Source: Charina bottae (lineage: Eukaryota > Chordata > Lepidosauria > Squamata > Charinaidae). From it: DNA of 64,000 nucleotides. The stretch lies in contig JALMGJ010000003.1 of the NCBI GenBank assembly GCA_023362775.1, positions 54,475,416 to 54,539,415 on the forward strand, written 5' to 3'. Positions within the stretch are counted from its first letter, which is position 1, and each line of letters opens with the position of its first letter. The notes beneath the pieces were generated by a model. It searched no databases and was not told where the DNA came from. It was given only the letters and a program-made list of their open reading frames with translations. Of the stretch, positions 13,401 through 25,200 are shown one piece after another. A program made the translations under genes and the position numbers.

Positions 13401-16400
13401 TGCTAGGGAAAGTGGAAGGCAAAAGGAAGAGGGGCCGACCAAGGGCAAGATGGATGGATGGTATTCTGGAGGTGACGGACTCAACCATTGGGGAGCTGGG
13501 GATGGTGACGGCCGACAGAAAGCTCTGGCGTGGACTGGTCCATGAAGTCACGAAGAGTCGGAAACGACTGAACGAATAAACAACAAAGGTGTCAGTGAAC
13601 TGAAATGGACTGGAATGGGCCACTTCACATCAGATGACCACCAGATCTACTACTGTGGACAAGAGGACCACAGAAGAAATGGAGTAGCCTTCATAATTAA
13701 TAATAAAGTGGCTAAAGCAGTGCTTGGATACAATCCAAAAAACGATAGAATGATCTCAATTCGAATTCAGGGTAAGCCATTTAACATCACAGTGATCCAA
13801 ATATACGCCCCAACCACAGATGCTGAAGAAGCAGAAGTAGATCAGTTCTATGAGGATCTGCAGCACCTACTGGATAATACACCAAAAAGAGATGTTATTT
13901 TCATTACAGGAGACTGGAATGCTAAGGTGGGTAGTCAGACGACACCTGGAATTACAGGCAAGCATGGTCTGGGAGAACAAAATGAAGCAGGACATAGGCT
14001 GATAGAATTTTGCCAAGACAACTCACTGTGCATAACAAACACTCTCTTCCAACAACCTAAAAGACGACTTTATACATGGACTTCACCAGATGGTTGACAC
14101 CGAAATCAGATTGACTACATCCTTTGCAGCCAAAGGTGGTGGACATCTATACAGTCGGTAAAAACAAGACCTGGAGCTGACTGTAGTTCAGATCACGAAC
14201 TTCTTATTGCAAAATTTAGAATCAGACTAAAGAGAATAGGGAAGACCCACAGATCAGTTAGATATGAGCTCACTAATATTCCTAAGGAATATGCAGTGGA
14301 GGTGAAGAATAGATTTAAGGGACTAGATTTAGTAGATAGGGTCCCGGAAGATCTATGGACAGAAGTTCGCAACATTGTTCAGGAGGCAGCAACAAAAAAC
14401 GTCCCAAAGAAAAAGAAAACCAAGAAGGCAAGATGGCTGTCTGCTGAAACACTGGAAGTAGCCCAAGAAAGAAGGAAAGCAAAAGGCAACAGTGACAGGG
14501 GGAGATATTCCCAATTAAATGCAAAATTCCAGAGGTTAGCCAGAAGAGATAAGGAATTATTTTTAAACAAGCAATGTGCGGAAGTGGAAGAAGACAATAG
14601 AATAGGAAGGACAAGAGACCTCTTCCAGAAAATTAGAAACATTGGAGGTAAATTCCAGGCAAAAATGGGTATGATCAAAAACAAAGATGGTAAGGACCTA
14701 ACAGAAGCAGAAGAGATCAAGAAAAGGTGGCAAGAATATACGGAAGATCTGTATAGGAAGGATAATAATATTGGAGATAGCTTTGACGGTGTGGTCAGTG
14801 AGTTAGAGCCAGACATCCTGAAGAGTAAGGTTGAATGGGCCTTAAGAAGCATTGCTAATAACAAGGCATCAGGAGACGACGGTATCCCAGCTGAACTGTT
14901 TAAAATCTTGCAAGATGATGCTGTCAAGGTGATGCATGCCATATGCCAGCAAATTTGGAAAACACAAGAATGGCCATCAGATTGGAAAAAATCAACTTAT
15001 ATCCCCATACCAAAAAAGGGAAGCACTAAAGAATGTTCAAACTATCGAACAGTGGCACTTATTTCACATGCCAGTAAGGTAATGCTCAAGATCTTGCAAG
15101 GTAAACTCCAGCAATTCATTGAGCGAGAATTGCCAGATGTACAAGCTGGGTTTAGAAAAGGCAGAGGAACTAGAGACCAAATTGCCAATATCCGCTGGAC
15201 AATGGAGAAAGCCACGGAGTTTCAGAAAAACATCTATTTTTGTTTTATTGACTATTCTGAAGCCTTTGACTGTGTGGATCATAACAAATTGTGGCAAGTT
15301 CTTGGTGGTATGGGGATACCAAGTCATCTTGTCTGCCTCCTGAGGAATCTGTATAACAACCAAGTAGCAACGGTAAGAACAGAGCACGGAACAACGGACT
15401 GGTTTAAGATTGGGAAAGGAGTACGGCAGGGCTGTATACTCTCACCCTACCTATTCAACCTGTACGCAGAACACATCATGCGACGTGCTGGGGTTGAGGA
15501 ATCCAAGGCTGGAGTTAAAATCGCTGGAAGAAACATTAACAATCTCAGATATGCAGATGATACCACTTCGATGGCTGAAAGTGAGGAGGAGTTGAGCCTT
15601 ATGACGAAGGTGAAAGAAGAAAGTGCAAAAGCTGGGTTGCAGTTAAACATCAAAAAAAAACCAAGATTATGGCAACCAGCTTGATTGATGACTGGCAAAT
15701 AGAGGGAGAAAAAGTGGAGGCAGTGACAGACTTTGTATTTCTAGGCGCAAAGATTACTGCAGATGCTGACTGCAGCCAGGAAATCAGAAGACGTCTACTT
15801 CTTGGGAGGAGAGCAATGGCAAATCTTGATAAAATAGTTAAGAGCAGAGACATCACACTGACAACAAAGGTCCGCATAGTTAAAGCAATGGTATTCCCTG
15901 TAGTAACCTATGGCTGCGAGAGCTGGACCATAAGGAAGGCTGAGCAAAGGAAGATAGATGCTTTTGAACTGTGGTGTTGGAGGAAAATTCCGAGAGTGCC
16001 TTGGACTGCAAGAAGATCAAACCAGTCCATACTCCAAGAAATAAAGCCAGACTGCTCACTTGAGGGAATGATATTAAAGGCAAAACTGAAGTACTTTGGC
16101 CACATAATGAGAAGACAGGATACCCTGGAGAAGAAGCTGATGCTAGGGAAAGTGGAAGGCAAAAGGAAGAGGGGCCAACCAAGGGCAAGATGGATGGATG
16201 ATATTCTGGAGGTGACAGACTCAACCATGGGGGAGCTGGGGATGGTGACGGCTGACAGGAAGCTCTGGCGTGGACTGGTCCATGAAGTCACGAAGAGTCG
16301 GAAGCGACTGAACGAATAAACAACAAAAGTCCCAACCTGTCTGCAAGGCACAGCTAGTAATGGAGATAAGGGAATGGACTTGTTACTCTCTGAGGTTCTT

Positions 16401-19192
16401 TACATGCTTGCAGATAAGTTTTGTCATGTAAACTCTCTGCATCACAAGAGGCCCAGGTGAGCACTAGGAGCCCTCCGACTGGAAGTAGTCTTTTTTCTCT
16501 TGTATTTTCAACAGATACATGTTAACCGAAAGTCAGCAGGTAAAACCTTTGCTGCGGTACTGAAAGCCCTCAGTGCTCACGGTCTATGCAAACCTGCCAA
16601 GAGAAAAACGTGTGACAACTCTGCTTACACTAAGACACATCCCAAATTAGACACTGGTAGTGTCCTGCTTCTAATTTTGTTCAGTTGGATGGACTTAGAG
16701 CTGAAATTTAATGTAAAACTATTTCAAAACCTAGGTTCCCCAATGATATTGGACTATAATTAGCATCTTTCTCAGGGATGTTGGGAATTATAATCCACTA
16801 TCATCTGAAGACTCCTAAGGGGAAATGGTTGGTTTAAAGCAATGTTTTTCAACTAGCATGCTGGCTGAGGAATTCTGGGAGTTGAAGTCCGCACATCTTA
16901 AAGTTGTCAAGTTTGAAAAACACTGGTATAAACCTTCTCTCTTCATCTGTAGCTAAGGACCAGTTCTGACCAGTTTAGGACTGTCATTCAACTCATAGGG
17001 TTGCTAGAGTTTTCTTCAGGAGGTTTCTTCACGGTTATCCAGTTCCTGCTACTGCCTGCATAATATGTTTGCTTTATATGTTTCCCTTTATCAACCAAGC
17101 TCCCTCCATACCTGGTACAGCTTTAAATATATATCTATTATATAGAGAGAATTAGGTTTAAATGGTTGATTTCCAAATCCATCAGTAATAGAAGCGGAGT
17201 CACTTTGATTGTTATTCATCAGCCTTGATACCATCACTTTTAGTTTCAGTCAACAGCCAGGCTCTTATTTGAAGTGCTACCCAGGAATTTAGCAGCTTGG
17301 AATCTCATGCTTACCAATACATGCCCGGAAATAAAGGCTGTTCCTAAATGTACTTCCTCTGTTTGTCACCTTTACTATATGTCCCATTTCCTTTCTTTGT
17401 ATTTCAGGTTTGAAAAGCTAGCTCAGCATTGTAAAAAGGATCTGGAGATCTTACAGCTTGCACAGAAGCAGGGGCTGGATCCCCCAAGCCATCACTTTGA
17501 AGAGCGAACCTTTAAGATTGTAAGGTATGGACAGCCAAGGGCTGATCTTCTGTGAGCAGTGATAAGATTGCAACTCTTTTGTCATATACCTTGATGAACT
17601 TTATGAATCCCTTATGAACTATTTGGGAGTATGCAGTCTAGAATTCTGTGGACTTCTGTATTGGCATTTCTGAATCTTAAAACTGTTTTTTTCTAAATAA
17701 TCCATTTCAGAGCAGAATGAAGCATGACAAGAACTTAAGTAGCTGCCACCTAAAATGGGAATCCATGTTGTGTCTAAGTTCTTTTTTTTTTGACACTCTC
17801 CCTGCAATTTTGCTTAATGTTTCCATATCATGTTATGTTTTTCTCTATAATTTGGATTTCTACACCTCTATTGGTTTTGAAAACTTGGTTTTGAAAACTT
17901 TGGGTAAATTAGAAAGTGACGTCATTCATATATTCTTTTAACTTGCCTTGTAGAATATTTTCAGAACTCAGCAGCACTGAAATGCATCTCATCATTGTCA
18001 GAGGAATCAATCTACCAGCTCCAGCAGGTAATTCATAGCCAACATGTAATTTTTGGGAACCATTCTTCCCTTTTAAATTTGCCCCATTTGTTTTTAAACC
18101 ACTGAACTTCAGGTTCAAGAATACCTAGCTCTATTCGCAGAATGCTTCTTGCCAATTTTATATTTCTGTTTAAACTATATCAAAGTCAGCTTTAGGAAAC
18201 TGATGGGCTTTCAAACAGCATGGCGGGGTGAGGGGGCTTCAGGAAGAGAGAGGCATAAGCAAAGAGTGCCTTTTCAGTTCCACCGGGGGGGGGGGGCTCG
18301 GCTCTCCTGCACTGGCTTCCCTTCAACGACATCAGACTCCAAGAAAGGTGAATCTTAAGATGCTGAATATTAAATTGTTCCTGCTTTGGGTGACTTCTAA
18401 ATTCTCTTGTGGGATTGAAGAGCTGCAGTAATACCTAATGTTCTGAAAGGCCTGTTCAAACTTTTTTTCCTCCCTCAAAAAGGTGGTCTTCCAGGTATTG
18501 GGTGTGATGTAGTTATTGCAGTGGGATTACTTTGCAAAGGAAATGTTAAAAGTATGCACAAATGCAATATCTTACATTGGGTTGCATTGAACAGAACATC
18601 TGGAATCTACTGAAGTGGATCAGAGCCAGCCACTGCAAATGCGGCTCGTAGTTATTGCTTCTATCAGGTATGCAGCCGAGACAGCTAGAACTTGATCTCA
18701 TGTGATCTGTAAAAGTTGAGCTTCTTAAAATTTTGCAAACAATTTGGAATGTAACCAGCAGCATCCTTAATAATCCACTAATTCTTATTTTCTGTGAGAT
18801 TGCTGATGCCATAAGGAAGCTTGTACTTTACACTCAGCCAGATTATTCTTTTTACCCAGGTGTGGCGCCTAATGATTTGGATGCATTTGTGAAATTTGAG
18901 TTTCATTATCCTAACACAGTAAGTATGCATCAAGCTTGTGATCTCTCTCAACTTTTACATTCCAAATTTGGGGACTGATTCTTAATGTCATTATTTTGTT
19001 TTTTCTGGGTGTTCAGTTATCAGCATCCTGGAGAGTTAGTATAAGTAGTATATATGAATTCATACTTTTCTCCTCCACAGCCTGATTGAAGGAGATAGTG
19101 CTGATGAGAGGACAGAAACAGAGGAAAATGGGTCAAGCACAAGAACTTTGGAGATGCCATACCCTAGTTTCTCATATTTGTGATTGATAATA

Positions 19193-19252
<60 letters not shown>

Positions 19253-22200
19253 TATTTTCCTTAGCACTCAAAGCACCACATTATCTCATTAATCCTCATA
19301 ACCGTTCTGTTCGGCACATGAGAAATATCGTATCCAGATTACAGAAGAAAACAGAGAGAATACTGAATAAGATTTAGGAAGACAGAAATAGTTTTCTGCA
19401 TCAGTGGGGAAATTGAGAAAGGGAAAAAAGCTAAAAAAAAGAGATGTAAAGGACTACTCATGGTGCAAAGAAAGAATGTTACAGGATACAGAAAAAAAAA
19501 GGAGTAGACCAAGCTAATAAGCCAAGTGATGCTGTCAAGGAGCTTTCTCAGTGTCTGGAGGTTGTAGGGGCCTGGAGAGGGAAGGAAGACTGAGTGGTAT
19601 GGATTCTAGGACCTCCCAGAATGGAGATCTTGCCATTTTGTCTCTGAATGGGGGAGCACTCCCCCAGTCAGAGCTGGTACACAATCAGCAGGGCAGGGGG
19701 GCTCCTAGATTCCCCATTTCTGCTTGAGGAGCAGGTAGCAGCCATGGCTAGGAGGGCCTTTGCACAGCTCCATTTTGTATTCCAGTCGTGCCTGTTCCTA
19801 GACCACGAGTCCTTGCTTGCTGTCGTGCATGCTTGGGTCACCTCCTGTTTGGACCATTCTAATCCATTCTGCAGCTTGGGAAGTTAGGGCATGCCACGGC
19901 ATGCTCATGTAACACCTCTGCTTTGTGTGCTGTGCTGGTTACCAGTAGGCTTCCGGTGCAGTTCAAGTGCTAGCTTTCACCTTGAAAACCGCTCAGAAAT
20001 TGTACCTGGTCCAGAATGCGGCAGCATGGATAAGTTATGGGTGTCCCTCAGTTCATCCACCTAACACCTCTACACTACAAGTTGCTGTAGCTCTTAGTGG
20101 GCTTTCGTGTGCTGTGGGCTGGGTTATTTCCCAGAATGCCTGTCTGCAATTGTTCCTACACATTTCACGAGGTCTGGGAGGGTAGGCATGCTCCAGATTC
20201 CTTCTATTTACAAATGCAATCTAAGGGGACCCAGGAACCGTGTCTTTCATGGTATAATCACTCAGTCCAGCCAGAATCTTCTATGCTTTCTTTTGATTTC
20301 AAATGTGAGAAAACCAATAAGGCTGCAGCTGGGCTAATGTTCAGTAGCTTTCCTCCCTTTGTCGGTTTTTGCTTAAGACAGACTGTAAGTTTTTAGTCAG
20401 CACTGGGTTATGAAAAGCTCTTGCCAATTCACAGGTCACTGGTTTTAGACGTCTTTTTAATCTTTTCTTTTTATACCTCATGTTGGCCCTGGAACATAAC
20501 GGGGGTTAAGTTTTATAAGACAAGGCATTATTTCCTTCTTCTGATAACTCTTCACATCTTATTAACAGAGCCATCTTGTTAATCATCAATCATTCATAAT
20601 TTTTCCATTCTTAAGGATAAGGAGGGCAAATCCATTGGAGAAGTATTTTTGTGTTTGAATCGTAGCAAAAGTTGTCCATTTGATCCAGGGTTTTCATTAG
20701 AATTGGCTTATTTTTTAACCTCCATATTTTTCTATTTAAAGTTTTGCATTGTATTGTATCTTCAGTGAATTTTACTCATGTCACTGTAGTTCATTTTTCC
20801 AAAATAAAAACGTATCAAATCTTACATATTGATGTAGGGTTAGTTTAGTTGCTTCTTAAATAAACATTTTCATATTTCTTTTTCCAAAACCAGGAGCAAG
20901 CTCAGAAAAGCAAAACATCAGTGGTTAAAAATACCAACTGCCCAGGTATGTGCATTGGGTTTTCCTTTACATTTGGTGAGAAGCAGTGCCTTCTGATGCT
21001 TGGCTGTTTCAGAACCAGAGGGAAAGGGATAATTCTGTTTCACATTCAGCTCTGTCAACCCAATATTGTTGACTGCAGCTTTCCCAAACCTGGTACCCCC
21101 AGAGGTTTTCATTTTAAACCTGAGCCAAGATCGGGAGACTGGTCTACTGCTTGATAGTGGCTTTCAAAAGTCAGAAGCAGAGGCTTAAATGAGATTCTTT
21201 TAACTGGAGATCACCCAGCCCTAGGCCTGGGAACTTGTATTGGGCTATAGGAGTGTAATAGGTCTCCAAACTGCAGTCTTTGTCCTAAGGATTTAGAACT
21301 CTGCGTTCTGTCCATTACAAATCCAAGACGTTCTGGTCTGCATTGTCCGTTTTCCAAATAATTATTTTTAAGAGAAATAAAATAAAAATTTCCCCAACTG
21401 CATGATCTCTTCCTGGATCTATGATTCTTACAACTATTTAGCATATATTTTTAAAAATTATTTAAGATTTATAAAGATCAAAATGAAGTCATTCAGCTGG
21501 TATTCTAGATGTTTATATGTTCATGGAATAACAAAATTAAGGTACAGTCCAGAAGTTCAGGGGATCCCCAGGTTATACAAGACCTGATGAACTTGACCTT
21601 AAGCAATGGGAGCAAAAACAGCAACTGTCATTTTTGTGCATATGCAAAATGACAGCTGCTATTGAATCACACACGATAACCCAAATATGTGGAAATATCA
21701 GCTTATGCAAGGATTCCTGAAATGGATCCCTTGTGTAACCTAGATTCTGTCTGTGGAAGTGTAATATTGTTTAAGTTGTAGAACTGAACTAAGCTCATAG
21801 TCATTCCCTATAAAGTGGCAAAATATCTATTCCTTTTGCACCACTGGCTACATGTTCTGCTAGAGATTTGAATGACTCCAGATGGTCTTAACTGTTCCAG
21901 GTATTTTTTGCATCTTTCTTTATGCTTGTAGAATATAATCAGCTATTCAAGTTGAACATTAATCGAAATCACAGAGGTTTCCGAAGAGCAATTCAAACAA
22001 AAGGAATCAAATTTGAGATTTTTCACAAAGGGTAAGTGCATGCCCAGGGGATGGCAATTCAGTTAGTTGCATGAAACAGAACCAACATGTTCTGTTTGAG
22101 AAAGAGGGGACACATTCTATGACTCTAATGGCTTTTCAAAGTTTAGAACTATCATTTCTAATTTGCATAAATATAGCAATGGGCATTTTGTTACTTTTGG

Positions 22201-25200
22201 TGGCAGTTGGAATACTTTTATGGGGCCTGGTCATCATGTACAATCAGGAAGAAGGGGGGGGGGAGGTTTGCAAAGATGATGATGATGATGATAATAATAA
22301 AAATAAATTATTAAATTTATATGCTGCCCGACTCCCAGCAACTTCCTGCAACAACTATATTTCCTTCAAATAATTGTAGCACTCGCGCTAGAGCCTGGAT
22401 TTTTGTTTAAAAACATTAATTTTTATTTTAAAATGGGAAACTAGTGTGCTGCAAAGCAACATTGTCAGGCATAATCAGTAAAAGCTTTTGGGTCTCGCAT
22501 AGACCTCAGAAGCGTATGGAGTTCATTGTTTTAGCTGACAGCATGGCCACTTTCCCAGAAAAAAGGCCAGGTTGAGAAGAAGTGGTAGAGCACATCCTGG
22601 GAAGCTAAAGGAATTACCAGTTTTGCAGCAGTTTTGTGACAGTACCCATAACATGCTGTCAATGTTCTAAATGTACCCACCAACCCACCAAATTGCAGGA
22701 TCTTTGTTATAGATAGAGCATAGTTGATTTTTTTAGATGTTTGCCATATTGTATTTGAAAATTTGACGCAAATGGTTACCTGGAGAAAACCATACAGATC
22801 TCAATATAGTCTACTGATCTGTTGTTTTACTGTTGTATTTTTCTTACTGTTTTGAATACCTTGTAAGGATGGATGGATAGAAATATAATTAAATTTATTA
22901 GACTTTTGTACTTCTATGTCTTTATACAAAACTAAAGGATGGTATTTAAATAATTTCACAAACCATGAAGCTTCTTCCTGTGTTTTACTCTGTTGCAATA
23001 GTGAAGAAATGGCTTAATCCAGCCCCTGATTTCATTTGTCAGGTAGGTAGGGTGACAAGGGGAGGGGACTGCTTGACAGTGTCAACCAGTTAAGTGCCAT
23101 CCCTTGGCACTATCCATTTCCTCATGCTGGAGAAGGGGGGGACTTCAAAAGTTGTTAGTCTTTCCCTTCTACATTTAGGAAGGGCTTTTGGTCAGGGAAC
23201 CTGCAGGAGTGAATCCATCCAGCTTCACTCACATGGCATTTTTCCCCTTGAAGAAGAATTCGATGCTGATGAAGCAGAGCAGCTTTCCCCTTAAGGGAAA
23301 AGGTGGGGTATGAGTGAAGTAGAGCCAACCCTGCAAGTACACCAACAGGATATGTTTGGGAAAGGTGGCTTTGCTCGAAGCCCCACAAGCTGGATACACC
23401 AGTTTGGCAGGATCCCCAATCCTTGTTCTCTTGTAAAAACAGAATTATTCTTTACTAAGTACTGAGACTAAGTGCGTTCGGTGCCTGTAACCCATGGATA
23501 CTGTGCTGCTCCTCAAGCACAGACTAGTATCCAGATAAATACAGAAATCTATATGTCGTTCTTGCAACACTTTTCTCAGTCTTCCTGTTAAACATTTGCT
23601 TTTGTTTAATTCAGTTAAGCCGGTGAACCTGAATGCAACACCCAATGGCAGATTGTGAAATAGGGATACAATATTGCTGTCATTTGGGCAAATTTTAATA
23701 AGGTCAGTGGCCCTTATATGCAGCATGGTCTCAGCATTCAATTGTGCAAAATTAGAATACATTCAATACTGAAGCATGAGTAGAGCATATCTTAGCCAAA
23801 AGGACTTGCTAAATAAAGAATAGTCTATAATAACTGTAAAATGCTGAGGAATATTTAATGTATGCTTCTAGAAGTTATTTCATGGAGGCAAAATAAAAGA
23901 CATAGATTGGGTTTATGTATGGTGGCCCCTGTTTTTAGTGTCTCACGTGGCAATTTCCACACATGGGTTTAATGCAAATACAATGAGAAGCCAGTATTTG
24001 TCATTAAAAATGCATACTCCCTACTTTACGTGAAAGAGGGATTGAAAGCTGCTGCTTCTAGATAGCTGCATTGGGGCCAAACCACAGTCAAGAATTGTGT
24101 ATTATTCCTTGAGAGCAAATGTGTAACTTGCTAGAACTAGAAACAGGAGCTTCTAATTGCCAGCGTGAAGGCTGGGGGAGGTGGGGAGCCTTAAACTCCT
24201 ACATGTCATGGCTCCTCTTGATGGAGGGGAAAATGGAAGGCTGTTACCTACCCTTCTGGGTACATAGAAATAGTTTCTTTGCTGCTCCAATGCATATCAG
24301 CAATGGTAATCTGTAACATTACTCCTTTTTTATCAGCCTATTTCAAATTAAAATAATCCCTGCAGGAAGCGCAGTAGTACAGTCTCAGTGCTCTTGAGGT
24401 TCATAGTCAAATCCAGCCTTTTCATTTCTGAGTAGCAGGCTTCTCACCTTCTCCACTGTTCTGGAATGCTCTGAAACCTGAGCTTTTCAGCAAGAATTCC
24501 ACCAAGTACGTCAATGTCAGTAACCTACCATAACTCAAAAAAAAAAAAATATATAGTAAACTCTTGGTTTAACAGACCTTAGTTTAGCAAACTTCAGATA
24601 GTGGACAAGTATTTTGTTTGGACTCCATCTCCATTTAACCGCTGGGGGTATGTCACAAAGACATTATAAAATATAGCAATTGGAAGTGAAGTCAGGACTA
24701 AGATTAGCACTGATGTTAGTGTAGATTAATCTGGTTGTTGTTGTTCAGTCGTTTAGTCGTGTCCGACTCTTTGTGACCCCGTGGACCATAGCACGCCAGG
24801 CCTTCCTGTCCTCCACTGTCTCCCGGAGTTTACTCAAGTTCATGTTCGTTACATCGGTGATGCTATCCAACCATCTCATCCTCTGCCGTTCCCTTCTCCT
24901 TTTGCCTTCAGTCTTTCCCAGCATCAGGGTCTTTTCCAGTGAGTCCTCTCTTCGCATTAGGTGGCCAAAGTATTTGAGCTTCAGCTTCAGTATCTGGACA
25001 GCCAAAAGTAGATGAGTCCAAATTGCTTATAAAAACAGGCTTCTTGTGATGCTTTCAGTCCAGCCGTTTGAGAGGCTAAACTTTTATTTCTTCAAATTTG
25101 AGAATCATAAGATTTAGCAAATGGCAGCGTGGCTCAGGATCAACATTCAGTAGCAATACCAGAGTAATTTAGAGTGAGAGGGAGGTGTAGCTGTTGGGAG

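Larger units (their letters stand above)
10361..16338 (+). mobile_element. Composite tandem BovB insertion with one target-site duplication
   Basis: GTCCCAACCT at 10361-10370 and again at 16329-16338 encloses two head-to-tail BovB copies. No duplication lies at the internal junction near 13587/13588. The first copy is full length and the second starts at the point equivalent to base 10847 of the first. The layout suggests one insertion event for the pair, in the same orientation as CC2D1B. Confidence 0.85.

Noticed and set aside
10547..13579. 1010-residue ORF as a host gene
   Set aside because: Carries complete endonuclease and reverse transcriptase motifs, and near-identical partial copies are next to it and at 38.7 kb; it is a BovB LINE.
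11452..13623. Long minus-strand ORFs over BovB (for example 11638-12201, 13168-13623)
   Set aside because: They recur in all BovB copies as antisense shadows of the reverse transcriptase frame and contain no domain.
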